64,000 nt of DNA from an uncultured Prevotella sp. (GTDB lineage: Bacteria > Bacteroidota > Bacteroidia > Bacteroidales > Bacteroidaceae). The stretch is taken from the NCBI GenBank assembly GCA_900314935.1, contig OMXE01000009.1, positions 68,345 to 132,344 on the forward strand, read 5' to 3'. This document shows positions 8,114 through 18,328 of the stretch, one piece after another. A model generated the notes under the pieces. The model saw only the letters and a program-made list of their open reading frames with translations. It did not search any database and had not been told where the DNA came from. The translations under genes and the position numbers were made by a program. Numbering within the stretch: the stretch's first letter is position 1; each line of letters opens with the position of its first letter.

Positions 8114-9145
8114 ATGAGTATCATGAAACAACGGAGAACATCATTGAAAGATCTGGCTGAACAATTGGGAGTCAGCATCGCAACGGTCTCACGGGCGTTG
8201 AGGAACTCGCATGAGGTAGGGGATGAGATGAAACAGAAGGTTCAGGCATTGGCTAAGGAACTGAACTACCGGCCGAATCCCTTTGCACAAGGACTCCGCA
8301 GTGAGGCACCTAAGATGATAGGTGTTGTGCTTCCCAATCTTGTTACTCATTTCAATGCAGCTGTTCTCGATGGGATAGAAGAATATGCCACGAAGGAAGG
8401 CTACTCGGTGATCAGTGCCAATTCCCATGAAGACCATACACGCGAGGAACAGGCCGTAGAGAATTTCGTCAGCATGCATGTGGAAGGCATTATCGCTTGT
8501 CTGGCGCAGGATACGGTGGATTACAAACATTTCGAGGTGATTAACGAGATGGGTATTCCTTTGGTGTTCTACGCCCGTACCTGTATGCAAGACCGGTTCT
8601 CTTGTGTGACGGGCAATGGGGATGAGGCTGCCCAGGAAGCCACGCAGCATCTGATCGATACAGGCAGTCGTCGTATCGCCTTTCTGGGTGGTCCTAACCA
8701 CCTGGATATGGTGCAGCGGCGTAAGCATGGTTACCTGGAAGCACTCCGTGAGAACAAGATAGCCATTGACCGTTCCTTGGTGGTGAGCGGAAAGATGGAC
8801 TTTGTGGAAGCCCGCGAAGCAGCCCTTCGCTTGTTGGATCGGGAGGATCGTCCTGATGCAATCCTTGCCGTGAATGACACAGTGACATTTGCCGTCTTCG
8901 ATGCTATCAAGACCCGTCATCTGCGTATCCCGCAAGACGTGGCCATCATTGGTTTCACCGAGAATGATGCTTCGGCATTTGTCACCCCTAAGCTTACCGT
9001 GATTAAGGATCAGGCGCATCAGCTGGGAGAGAAGGCATGTGAGTTGCTCCTGAGAAGAATCAAGGGAGATACCAGAATCTATCGGGAGATCATTCCCATG
9101 ACGCTGGAGATTAGAGAAAGTTCAGATAAGAAGAAACTACTATAA
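8114..9145 (+). CDS. LacI-family transcriptional regulator
   Basis: The product is 343 residues. The N-terminal helix-turn-helix (SLKDLAEQLGVSIATVSRAL, about residues 10-29) and hinge helix (NPFAQGLRS) precede a periplasmic-binding-protein-like sensor domain (about 65-335) that would bind a sugar or sugar phosphate. ATG at 8114 was chosen; 8123 is also possible. A LacI-type operator overlaps its own promoter. The stop lies 3-6 nt before the sensor-kinase gene, so both regulators are probably co-transcribed ahead of the glycosidase operon. Confidence 0.93.
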   Translation: MSIMKQRRTSLKDLAEQLGVSIATVSRALRNSHEVGDEMKQKVQALAKELNYRPNPFAQGLRSEAPKMIGVVLPNLVTHFNAAVLDGIEEYATKEGYSVISANSHEDHTREEQAVENFVSMHVEGIIACLAQDTVDYKHFEVINEMGIPLVFYARTCMQDRFSCVTGNGDEAAQEATQHLIDTGSRRIAFLGGPNHLDMVQRRKHGYLEALRENKIAIDRSLVVSGKMDFVEAREAALRLLDREDRPDAILAVNDTVTFAVFDAIKTRHLRIPQDVAIIGFTENDASAFVTPKLTVIKDQAHQLGEKACELLLRRIKGDTRIYREIIPMTLEIRESSDKKKLL

Positions 9146-9151
9146 ACTGTG

Positions 9152-12100
9152 ATGAGAAAGGTCGTTTTATTATTTGCAATATGTTTTTGTGCTGTTTATC
9201 TCGGCACTTCGCGAGTAATGGCACAGACGGCGGGACCACATTTCCGTACGATTGGTCTCAGACAAGGATTGTCGAACAGTCAGGTGGGCTGTTTCCTCAA
9301 AGACAGTCGTGGCTATGTGTGGTTTGGCACCTTGTCGGGGTTGGACCGCTTTGACGGTTTCCGTTTCAAGAATTTCTATTCCACTTCTGATACCCTATCG
9401 TTGCTAAGCGATTATATCACCCGTCTTGAGGAAGATGTCAACGGGGATATCTGGGTGGAGACGATGGCAGGCTATTGTCTTTATCATCCCGCAACTGAGT
9501 CGTTCGACAGGAACATGGGGGCGTGGATGAAGGCAAGAGGAATGGAGGGTATTCCCAACAGGGTGCTTGTCGATTCGAAGAAACAGTTGTGGATAGCGGT
9601 AAACGGTCGTGGTGTCTATACATTGAAAGAGGGAAGTAAAGGCAGTAAGGCACGACTATTCCCGGTTGGTCAGCAGCATGTGTTTACTGATATCTGTGAG
9701 ACACCGAAGGGCGTGGCGGTTATTGACGACCATGGGGTGATCATCACGATAATGCCCGACTCGTCGCCTCAGGGAGGGAAGGTGCAGGTGAACAACTACC
9801 TTCCGAAACACGCAGCTCCAACATATAAAGCCTATCATCTCCGTGTGGATAGTAAGAACCGCTATTGGGTGAGCGCCGACGGTCTGTCCATGGTTTGCTG
9901 TCCTGCTTCCCGTTCTGCATCAGAGCAATGGTTCCCAACCATTGAGCAATGGCTTTCCGCCCAAGGCATTCATTATGAAGGGGGAAAGTTGCTCCTGTCT
10001 GACCTGGTTGAAGACAATAAAGGTAATCTATGGATGGCCACCGATCATGCCGGTCTGCTGAAGATCGACAAGGATCATCAGCTGTCTGTTTACCGCGCCG
10101 AGCACGGGATGAGCGGCGCCTTGCCCGACAACACCTTGCAGAGCTTGATGCTCGATGATAACGGTGCCCTTTGGATTGGTACACTGAAGAACGGTGCAGC
10201 CTATCTGTGGGAGGGGGCAACCCGTTTCCCCTTGCTGCCGTTGGGCGATATCTGTACGATGGTGGAAGATCGTGTAGGCAATCTCTGGTGTGGCACGAAC
10301 GACAAGGGTATTATCTGCTACCAGCCGCTGACAGGTACGCAGCGTGTCTATCGGAAGAATGAGACGGGCTTGGGGACTGATGTGGTGATATGCTCGTTGA
10401 TGGCTTCCGACGGTTCGCTTTGGTTCGGTACCTTCCAGGGTGGCATTGCGCATTACAAGGATGGGCATTTCCAGGTTTATCGAGTAAAAGACGGACTGGC
10501 CAACGATAACGTCTGGTCGTTGGCGGAGTCACCCGACGGTCATATATGGATAGGTACCTTAGGCGGCGGTCTGCAGGAACTGGATGTGAAGACTGGTAAG
10601 TGGACCACCTATGATACCAAGAATTCCAAACTGTTGTCTGATTATATCTCTACGATCTTCATCGACAAAGAAGGGAACATCCTGATCGGTCATTCACAAA
10701 TCCTCTCACGGATGGATGCCAAGACCCGTCAGTTCACCCGTATGGAGAAAACACGCAGCGGTCAGCCCTTCATCAATTCCATGGCTAACCATATCCTCAT
10801 AGACAGTCGTGGCTTGATTTGGATTGCCACCTCTTCGGGTGTGAACGTCTATGATCCCCAAACCGATCAGCTGATGACGATGCGAGGTATGAGCTGTTCC
10901 TTGGTAGAGGATTTGAACCATAACGTGTGGATTGTCTCGGATAACGGACTGACGCAGGTGAGGGTTATCAAGAACGAGAAGGGCTGGGCGTTGGAAGCCT
11001 CCAGCTACGACAGTCTTGACGGTCTGCAGGACAGACAGTTTAACTTGCGCAGTATTTTGGTGACGAGGATGGGTGATGTGTTGGTAGGCGGACAGGATGG
11101 TATCAATGTGGTGCCGCGTCATCACCAGCATGAGAAACAGGCAGAATCGCATGCCTTGTTTACGGGTCTCATCCTTTTCGACCATCCTCTGGCAGTGGGT
11201 GAGGAATATAATGGAAGGGTAATCCTAAAAGAAGCATTGCAGGAGAGCAAACGCCTGGTGCTGAAATACAGTGAGAACGCATTTACTATCCAACTGGCCG
11301 CCAGCAGCTTTGTCTATCCTTCCCGTAAGCAGTATCTCTACCGACTGGTGGGCTTCAACGACCAATGGCTGCGTACGAGTTCATGGCGGAGCGATATCAC
11401 CTATACCAACCTCTCTCCAGGCACCTATCGCTTGCAGGTGCAGGTGCTCGACCGTTATGGAAAGCCGTATTCGGAGATCAGTGAACTGGAGATTGTCATC
11501 CGTCCGCCTTTCTATTTGACGATATGGGCCATCCTGGCATATATCCTCTTAGGCTGCGCTCTGCTGTATTATATCTATTATCGGATCATGACTCGCCAGA
11601 AGCAGAAAATGGACGAGATGAAGATGCAGTTCTATACCAACGCCAGTCATGAACTGCGCACCCCGCTTACGCTGATTATCTCACCCTTGTCGCACATGAT
11701 CAGCAAGGAAGAGGATGAGGAGAAGCGTTCACAACTCTCATTGGTGCACCGTAACGCCGAGAAGCTGCTGACCTTAGTGAACGATATCCTGGATTTCCGC
11801 AAACTCGATGCGAAGAAGGTGGAACTGAATCCTGTAATGGGTGATATCGTAGAGCGTATCAGCAGCATCTGTCAGTCGTTCCGTCTGTTGCAAGACAAGC
11901 CGATCAAGCTTTCGTTTGAGTCGACAGAGAAATCCCTGCTGATGTCATACGATGATGAGAAGATGACCAAGGTGATGAACAACCTCTTGTCGAATGCTTA
12001 CAAATATACAGACCAAGGTGAAGTCCGCGTATCCTTGTCAACGGTGGAGCAATCCTCCAAGCTGCAGATATGCGTGAGCGATACCGGTAAGGGCATCAGT

Positions 12101-13117
12101 GATGAGGACAAGAAGCATGTCTTTGAGCGGTTCTACCAGGTTAGCTCCAAGGAAAAGCAGCCCTATGGGGCAAGTGGCGTGGGACTGAACTTGGTGAAAG
12201 ACTTTGTGGAGATGCACGGTGGAACAGTATCCGTTGCTGATAACCCGGGCGGCGGCTCGGTATTCACCGTACTCTTGCCAATCAATAAGACAGATGAGGA
12301 ACCTGTTGTGACTCCTGCAGCAGAAGAGGAACCCTCAGTACCTCAGAAGCAACAAGATGCCGTTAAGGCCGACTTGCTGATCGTTGATGACAGCGATGAC
12401 TTCCTGGAATTCATGTCAGGCGTGATGGCAGACAGCTATCAGGTCCGTGTGGCTCATGATGGTATGGAAGCCCTGACTTTGGTGAAAGAAAGGAAACCTG
12501 ATATTATCCTGAGTGATGTGATGATGCCGGTGATGGATGGTATCGAACTTTGTCGTGCCATCAAGGGTAACCACGAGACGGAAAGGATTCCGTTTGTGCT
12601 CCTTACGGCACGTATGGCACAGGAGAGTAAGATCGAGGGAATGGAGAGCGGTGCAGATGACTATATCACCAAACCGTTCAACATCGACCTGCTGACCTTA
12701 CGAATGAATAATCTGCTGAAATGGAAACGCAGCGGCAGAACCAGTCGTTTGGAACCGCAGGTGAAAGAGATAGAGATCACCTCTCTGGATGAGAAACTGG
12801 TGAAGGATGCAACGGAATATGTGGAGCAGAACATCAGTGATGATGAATTGTCGGTAGAGACATTGAGCTCCGTCCTGAACATGTCGCGTGTCCATCTGTA
12901 TAAGAAACTGCTGTCGCTGACCGGTAACACACCTTCGGAGTTCATCCGTCTTATCCGACTTCGTCGTGCTGAGCAGTTGTTGCGCCAGAGTCAGTTGAAT
13001 GTTGCAGAGGTGTCGTATGCCGTGGGCTTCAACAATCCCCGCTATTTCTCGAAGTACTTCCGTGAGATGTATGGGATGACACCGTCGCAATATAAGGATA
13101 AATACAAGGAGAATTAA
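9152..13117 (+). CDS. Hybrid two-component system (HTCS) sensor/regulator
   Basis: The product is about 1,321 residues. ATG 9152 is preferred over GTG 9149. Domains in order: signal peptide (1-26), two-bladed-set Reg_prop propeller sensor (about 28-700, with recurrent DSRGYVWFGT and GNLWMATD motifs), Y_Y_Y domain (about 720-785), a membrane helix (about 791-813), HisKA with the H-box SHELRTP (His 833), HATPase (about 930-1045), receiver (phospho-acceptor Asp 1122 in LSDVMMP) and an AraC-type DNA-binding domain (about 1230-1320). The family senses oligosaccharides in the periplasm and switches on a polysaccharide locus; the likely target is the glycosidase operon at 13233. Confidence 0.95.
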   Translation: MRKVVLLFAICFCAVYLGTSRVMAQTAGPHFRTIGLRQGLSNSQVGCFLKDSRGYVWFGTLSGLDRFDGFRFKNFYSTSDTLSLLSDYITRLEEDVNGDIWVETMAGYCLYHPATESFDRNMGAWMKARGMEGIPNRVLVDSKKQLWIAVNGRGVYTLKEGSKGSKARLFPVGQQHVFTDICETPKGVAVIDDHGVIITIMPDSSPQGGKVQVNNYLPKHAAPTYKAYHLRVDSKNRYWVSADGLSMVCCPASRSASEQWFPTIEQWLSAQGIHYEGGKLLLSDLVEDNKGNLWMATDHAGLLKIDKDHQLSVYRAEHGMSGALPDNTLQSLMLDDNGALWIGTLKNGAAYLWEGATRFPLLPLGDICTMVEDRVGNLWCGTNDKGIICYQPLTGTQRVYRKNETGLGTDVVICSLMASDGSLWFGTFQGGIAHYKDGHFQVYRVKDGLANDNVWSLAESPDGHIWIGTLGGGLQELDVKTGKWTTYDTKNSKLLSDYISTIFIDKEGNILIGHSQILSRMDAKTRQFTRMEKTRSGQPFINSMANHILIDSRGLIWIATSSGVNVYDPQTDQLMTMRGMSCSLVEDLNHNVWIVSDNGLTQVRVIKNEKGWALEASSYDSLDGLQDRQFNLRSILVTRMGDVLVGGQDGINVVPRHHQHEKQAESHALFTGLILFDHPLAVGEEYNGRVILKEALQESKRLVLKYSENAFTIQLAASSFVYPSRKQYLYRLVGFNDQWLRTSSWRSDITYTNLSPGTYRLQVQVLDRYGKPYSEISELEIVIRPPFYLTIWAILAYILLGCALLYYIYYRIMTRQKQKMDEMKMQFYTNASHELRTPLTLIISPLSHMISKEEDEEKRSQLSLVHRNAEKLLTLVNDILDFRKLDAKKVELNPVMGDIVERISSICQSFRLLQDKPIKLSFESTEKSLLMSYDDEKMTKVMNNLLSNAYKYTDQGEVRVSLSTVEQSSKLQICVSDTGKGISDEDKKHVFERFYQVSSKEKQPYGASGVGLNLVKDFVEMHGGTVSVADNPGGGSVFTVLLPINKTDEEPVVTPAAEEEPSVPQKQQDAVKADLLIVDDSDDFLEFMSGVMADSYQVRVAHDGMEALTLVKERKPDIILSDVMMPVMDGIELCRAIKGNHETERIPFVLLTARMAQESKIEGMESGADDYITKPFNIDLLTLRMNNLLKWKRSGRTSRLEPQVKEIEITSLDEKLVKDATEYVEQNISDDELSVETLSSVLNMSRVHLYKKLLSLTGNTPSEFIRLIRLRRAEQLLRQSQLNVAEVSYAVGFNNPRYFSKYFREMYGMTPSQYKDKYKEN

Positions 13118-13171
13118 CATCTCATACATTGTTTTGAAACATACGTGACTTTATATGTGCGTTTTTTTCCG

Positions 13172-13179
13172 TATCTTTG
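13172..13179 (+). promoter_or_regulatory. -7 box of the GH31-GH127-GH2-GH31 operon
   Basis: TATCTTTG (13172-13179) lies 53 bp before the first start codon. No good -33 TTTG is found at the right spacing, which fits a promoter that needs an activator such as the adjacent HTCS. Confidence 0.6.
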
Positions 13180-13232
13180 CATCGCTAATTTGATACATTA
13201 AACAAAAAACTAATAAAATACCAATAAAAAGA

Positions 13233-16220
13233 ATGAGAAGCGCGAAATTATTCGTCCCAGCCATTCTGCTGTCTGTATCCACCGCGGTACAGGCAGCAGG
13301 ATTTGAGAAGAATGGAAACAGTATTACTGTTCATGTAAACGACCCGGCTAAAAATGGTGCCAAGATGGTACGGTTGCAAGTGATGAACGATCGGATTATC
13401 CGTGTGCAGGCCACCTGTGAGGATGCTTTCCCCACCAAGAACAGTCTGATGATTGTGCCACAGAGCAACAAACAAGTGAGTTTTGATGTGGCAGAGAACC
13501 AAGATGAGGTGAGGGTGAAAGCGAAGGGTGTGCAGGCGGTTGTCAACAAGTCGTCGGGCGCCATCACCTTCTTCGACGGTAACGGTAACCAGTTACTGAA
13601 GGAGGCGAAGGATGGTAAGACCTTCAAACATTTCACGGTACCCGAGCGGGAATACGGTCTTAAGGGTGGTCCTGCCATCACAGAAGAGATGAAACACGGT
13701 CTGCAGTGGCAGATGAAGTTCGACAGTCCTGCCGATGAGGCTTTCTACGGACTCGGTCAGCATCAGTCGGAAGAACTGAACATGAAGGGTAAGAACGAAG
13801 ACCTCTTCCAGTATAATACCAAGGTAAGCATTCCGTTTGTCCTCTCCAACAAGAACTATGGTATCTTGTGGGATTCCTATTCCTTCTGCCGCTTCGGTAA
13901 TCCCGATGATTATCTTCAGTTGAACCGTGCCTTCAAACTCTATGATAAGAATGGCAAGGAAGGTCATCTTACGGGAACCTATATCGACAGGATGGGAAAG
14001 AAACTGGTGCGCGATGAGGATTCTATCTATTATGAATATGGTTATCCTGCTGCATCGGAGATTGCTAATCAAACCGACAATGGTGGTATCAAGAACCTTC
14101 CGAAGGGATTCAGTCTGCAAGGTGCCAATGTGGTGTATGAGGGCTTTATCGAGCCGGAGTGCTGTGGTAAGTGTGAAGGCAAGGAGCAGCTCTATCAGTT
14201 TATCCTCTACTATGCAGGGTATATCAAGGTATATATCGATGGTAAGGAAGTGGTGGCAGAACGCTGGCGTACTGCTTGGAACCCCAACACTTATAAGTTC
14301 AGTACGATGCTGAAGAAAGGAAAGAAGGCGCAGCTTCGCATTGAATGGCAGCCGGATGGCGGAGAGAGCTATTGCGGACTCCGTGTGTCTGCCCCTCGCT
14401 CTGAGGAGGAACGCGGACAGCTGAGCATCTGGAGCGAGATGGCCCGCGATATGGACTACTACTTTATTGCCGGTAATAACTTCGATGACATTATCTCTGG
14501 CTACCGCACCCTGACAGGTAAGGCGCCGGTCTATCCGAAATGGGTGCTGGGTTTCTGGCAGAGCAGGGAACGCTATAAGACGCAGGCTGAGGTGGAGGAG
14601 ACCCTGAAGGAGTTCCGCGACCGTCAGATTCCTATTGATAATATCGTGCAGGACTGGAACTACTGGAAAGAAGATCAGTGGGGAAGTCATCAGTTCGAGG
14701 CTTCACGTTTCCCCAATCCCCAGGCAATGCTCGACAACGTACATAAGATGCACGGTCGTTTCATGATTTCCGTCTGGCCCAAGTTCTACGTGAATACCGA
14801 CAATTACAAGGAACTTGATTCAAATGGATGGATGTACACACAAGCTGTGAAGGATGATATACACGACTGGGTTGGTCGTGGCTACGTGGGAGGATTCTAT
14901 GATGCCTACGATGCTGGTGCCCGAAAGGTGTTCTGGCGACAGATGGACGAGAACCTCTATACCAAGTATAAGCATGGTATCGATGCATGGTGGATGGATG
15001 CATCTGAGCCGAATGTGCGCGACTGTACTCCGATGTGGTACCGTAAGGCTTTGTGTGGTCCTACCGCCCTCGGCACATCCACTGAGTATTTCAACGCTTA
15101 TTCCACAGTGAATGCCGATGCTATCTACAACGGTCAGCGTTCTGTCTTCAAGGGAGCCAACAACGAACCGCGTGTCTTCCTCCTTACCCGTAGTGGCTTT
15201 GCAGGAGAGCAGCGTTACTCTACTGCCACATGGAGTGGTGATATAGGTACCCGCTGGGAGGATATGCGGGCTCAGATGACTGCCGGACTGAACTATTCCA
15301 TGAGTGGAATACCGTTCTGGGGAATGGATCAAGGTGGTTTCTGTGTGGAGAACCGTTATGTGGCTGCCCAGCAGGAGTTTGACAAGACGGGCGTTGAGAA
15401 CAGTGATCTCAAGGAATGGCGTGAATTACAGACACGGTGGAACCAGTTCGGATGCTTCATTCCTTTGTTCCGTGCTCATGGACAATGGCCATTGCGTGAA
15501 GTGTGGAACATCGCTCCAGAGAATCATCCGGCTTATCAGACTATCGTATGGTACGACAAGCTGCGCTACCGACTGATGCCTTATCTCTATTCCATGGCAG
15601 GCTGGGCGCATTTCAAGGACTATACGCTGATGCGCGGACTGGTGATGGATTTCAATGGGGATGAGAATGTGTTGGATATTCCCGACCAGTGGATGTTCGG
15701 ACCGGCACTGATGGCTTGTCCGGTAGGCTATTACAAGGCTCGTAACCGCAGTGTCTATTTCCCGAAGCAGTGTGGCTGGTATGATTTCTATACAGGCGAC
15801 TATATCGAAGGTGGACAGCGACTGGTTGTGGATGCTCCGTATGAGAAGATTCCGGTATTTGTCCGCGAGGGTAGCATCATCCCGTTCGGACCGGCTATGC
15901 AGTACAGTGACGAGAAACCGGCTGAACTCATCAACCTCTATGTCTATGCTGGAGCCGATGCGACCTTCCAGCTCTATGAAGACGAGGGTACAAACTACAA
16001 CTACGAGAAGGGCAAGTATGCCACCATTGATATCCGTTATGAGGAGGCAACTAAGACCGTTACTTTCGGAAAGCGGATGGGCTCTTTCAACGGTATGCTC
16101 AAGAACCGCCGTTTCAACATCGTGCTGATCGGCAAGGATACTGCTAAGGCACTTAACCTCGACAATCCGGAGGGTAAGATGGTGAACTACAGCGGTAAGG
16201 AAGTGCGTGTTGTCCTGTAA
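13233..16220 (+). CDS. GH31 alpha-xylosidase-like enzyme with PA14 insert
   Basis: The product is 995 residues with a signal peptide (cut near residue 22, QAA). It has an N-terminal GH31 beta-sandwich, an inserted PA14-like domain (about residues 270-390) and the catalytic barrel, with the nucleophile Asp 589 in WWMDASEPN and the acid/base Asp in the TWSGDIGTRW region. This architecture matches characterised Bacteroides alpha-xylosidases that remove xylose from xyloglucan oligosaccharides. An alpha-glucosidase-type activity cannot be excluded from sequence alone. It is the first gene of the operon after the HTCS, 18 nt before the GH127 gene, and is probably periplasmic. Confidence 0.88.
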   Translation: MRSAKLFVPAILLSVSTAVQAAGFEKNGNSITVHVNDPAKNGAKMVRLQVMNDRIIRVQATCEDAFPTKNSLMIVPQSNKQVSFDVAENQDEVRVKAKGVQAVVNKSSGAITFFDGNGNQLLKEAKDGKTFKHFTVPEREYGLKGGPAITEEMKHGLQWQMKFDSPADEAFYGLGQHQSEELNMKGKNEDLFQYNTKVSIPFVLSNKNYGILWDSYSFCRFGNPDDYLQLNRAFKLYDKNGKEGHLTGTYIDRMGKKLVRDEDSIYYEYGYPAASEIANQTDNGGIKNLPKGFSLQGANVVYEGFIEPECCGKCEGKEQLYQFILYYAGYIKVYIDGKEVVAERWRTAWNPNTYKFSTMLKKGKKAQLRIEWQPDGGESYCGLRVSAPRSEEERGQLSIWSEMARDMDYYFIAGNNFDDIISGYRTLTGKAPVYPKWVLGFWQSRERYKTQAEVEETLKEFRDRQIPIDNIVQDWNYWKEDQWGSHQFEASRFPNPQAMLDNVHKMHGRFMISVWPKFYVNTDNYKELDSNGWMYTQAVKDDIHDWVGRGYVGGFYDAYDAGARKVFWRQMDENLYTKYKHGIDAWWMDASEPNVRDCTPMWYRKALCGPTALGTSTEYFNAYSTVNADAIYNGQRSVFKGANNEPRVFLLTRSGFAGEQRYSTATWSGDIGTRWEDMRAQMTAGLNYSMSGIPFWGMDQGGFCVENRYVAAQQEFDKTGVENSDLKEWRELQTRWNQFGCFIPLFRAHGQWPLREVWNIAPENHPAYQTIVWYDKLRYRLMPYLYSMAGWAHFKDYTLMRGLVMDFNGDENVLDIPDQWMFGPALMACPVGYYKARNRSVYFPKQCGWYDFYTGDYIEGGQRLVVDAPYEKIPVFVREGSIIPFGPAMQYSDEKPAELINLYVYAGADATFQLYEDEGTNYNYEKGKYATIDIRYEEATKTVTFGKRMGSFNGMLKNRRFNIVLIGKDTAKALNLDNPEGKMVNYSGKEVRVVL

Positions 16221-16238
16221 CTATTTGATGAAACAATC

Positions 16239-18317
16239 ATGAAGAGACTATCTATCCTTGTGGTCCTTACCTTGATAGTAATGGGTGTAAGGGCACAGAA
16301 AACTGATGTGGTGAACAACGGCTATCCTATTGGTCAGGTTCCGTTCACGGCAGTAAAGATCATGCCTAATACCTTCTGGGGACAGCGTATCAAGGCCGCC
16401 CGTGAGGTGACCATCCCGTTGGCGTTCAGCAAATGCGAGAGTGAGCATCGTTACAAGAACTTCGAGATGGCTGCTTATACCCTGCAGCATCCGGGACATC
16501 CTGGATTGGAAACAGCCGAGTGGGATGTGGCTAAGTTCATGGGTTTCTCGTTTGATGATACCGATGTGTATAAGACCATCGAAGGGGCCAGCTATGTGCT
16601 GCAGACCTATCCTGACAAGCGTCTAAAGAACTATATCGACTCGGTACTGGATATCGTGGCTGCAGCTCAGGAGTCTGATGGTTATCTCTATACTGCCCGC
16701 ACCATCAATCCCAACCATCCGCATGGCTGGGCTGGTAAGCACAGGTGGGAGAGGGTAGAGGTGTTGAGTCATGAACTCTACAACCTGGGACATATGGTGG
16801 ATGCTGCTTGTGCCCATTATCAGGCCACGGGGAGTGACAAGTTCCTGAACATCGCCAAACGATATGCCGACTGTGTGATTCGTGAGGTTGGACCGAACCC
16901 GGGACAGGCTTGTGTGGTTCCTGGTCATCAGATTGCCGAGATGGCGCTGGCCCGACTCTATGTGCTCACGGGTGAGAAGAAATACCTTGATCAGGCCAAG
17001 TTCTTCCTCGATATGCGTGGAAAGACTACTATCCACGATATCTATTCCCAAAGCGACAAACCTATTCTCGAGCAGAAAGAGGCGTGGGGCCATGCTGTCA
17101 GAGCCGGGTATATGTATTCGGGCATTGCTGATGTGGCTGCCCTCACAGGCGACAAAGACTATGTCCGTACCATTGATGCTATCTGGCAGAACATCGTCGG
17201 TCGTAAGTACTATATCACTGGCGGTGTGGGTGCCCGTCATTCGGGAGAGTCATTCGGTGCCGACTATGAACTGCCCAATCTGACTGCCTATAACGAAACG
17301 TGCGCTGCCATCGCGATGGTGTATCTGTTCTACCGTATGTTCTTGCTTCATGGCGAGGCGAAGTACATCGACTGTCTGGAGCGTACGCTTTATAATGGTG
17401 TCATCAGCGGAATGTCCATCGACGGCGGACGATTCTTCTATCCCAATCCGCTGAGTGCTGACGGGAAGTATATGTTCAATGCCGATAACACCAATACGCG
17501 CCAGCCTTGGTTCGGCTGCGCCTGCTGTCCGAGTAATCTCTGTCGTTTCATCCCTTCCTTGCCTGGATATATGTATGCTGTGCATCATGGTGGAAAGGAT
17601 GCGTACTGTCCTTCTATCTATGTCAATCTCTTTGCGGGCAGTACTGCCACGATGCAGGTGAATGGTAAGAAGGTGGAACTGGAGCAGCAGACCAACTATC
17701 CGTGGAATGGTGATGTGGCTATCCGTGTGAAGGCGAATCAGGCAGGACTGTTTACCATGAAGGTCAGAATACCCGGATGGGTGCATGGTGAGGTGGTACC
17801 CACCGATCTCTATACCTATGCTGATAATGAGAAACTGGGTTATACAGTCAATATCAACGGACAGCAGATCACGAAGGATGGTTCTGCACCTGCCATTGAT
17901 AAAGATGGCTATGTTTCACTTACCCGTAAATGGAAGAAAGGGGATGTGGTGAATGTTCATTTCGATATGAAGGTTCGCACCGTCAAAGCTCACCGCCGTG
18001 TTGCGGCCGACCATGGTAAGCTATCTGTGGAACGCGGTCCGCTGGTATATTGTGCTGAGGCTGCTGACAACACGGGAATGGATATCTTCAACTTCCTGCT
18101 GACAGGTAATCCTGGTTTCCAAGTAATCGACAACCCCACGCTTGTTGGAGGTGTCCAGCAGATTACGGCTAATGGTCAAGTACTGGACTATGACAGCAAC
18201 GGAAAGGTGAAAGTCAGTGATGCGGTCATCAAACTCATTCCTTACTATGCCTGGAACCACCGTGGTGCAGGAAAGATGCAGGTATGGCTAACCAATCAGA
18301 TCATCAACAATAATTAA
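16239..18317 (+). CDS. GH127 beta-L-arabinofuranosidase
   Basis: The product is 692 residues with a signal peptide (cut after VRA, about residue 19). The (alpha/alpha)6 barrel carries the family's metal-linked active site: Glu 353 and Cys 355 in YNETCAA, and Cys 429-Cys 430 in CACCPSN, one of which is the nucleophile in characterised GH127 enzymes. These enzymes remove terminal beta-L-arabinofuranose, for instance from di-arabinosyl units of plant glycoproteins and some xyloglucans. It is second in the HTCS-linked operon, between an alpha-xylosidase and a beta-galactosidase-type GH2. Confidence 0.9.
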   Translation: MKRLSILVVLTLIVMGVRAQKTDVVNNGYPIGQVPFTAVKIMPNTFWGQRIKAAREVTIPLAFSKCESEHRYKNFEMAAYTLQHPGHPGLETAEWDVAKFMGFSFDDTDVYKTIEGASYVLQTYPDKRLKNYIDSVLDIVAAAQESDGYLYTARTINPNHPHGWAGKHRWERVEVLSHELYNLGHMVDAACAHYQATGSDKFLNIAKRYADCVIREVGPNPGQACVVPGHQIAEMALARLYVLTGEKKYLDQAKFFLDMRGKTTIHDIYSQSDKPILEQKEAWGHAVRAGYMYSGIADVAALTGDKDYVRTIDAIWQNIVGRKYYITGGVGARHSGESFGADYELPNLTAYNETCAAIAMVYLFYRMFLLHGEAKYIDCLERTLYNGVISGMSIDGGRFFYPNPLSADGKYMFNADNTNTRQPWFGCACCPSNLCRFIPSLPGYMYAVHHGGKDAYCPSIYVNLFAGSTATMQVNGKKVELEQQTNYPWNGDVAIRVKANQAGLFTMKVRIPGWVHGEVVPTDLYTYADNEKLGYTVNINGQQITKDGSAPAIDKDGYVSLTRKWKKGDVVNVHFDMKVRTVKAHRRVAADHGKLSVERGPLVYCAEAADNTGMDIFNFLLTGNPGFQVIDNPTLVGGVQQITANGQVLDYDSNGKVKVSDAVIKLIPYYAWNHRGAGKMQVWLTNQIINNN

Positions 18318-18328
18318 AGACAAGACTC

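Noticed and set aside
9758..9781. Possible G/C-rich hairpin element inside the HTCS gene (SSPQGGKV)
   Set aside because: Only the CAGGGAGGG half resembles the element; no pairing arm or tail, so too weak to call.
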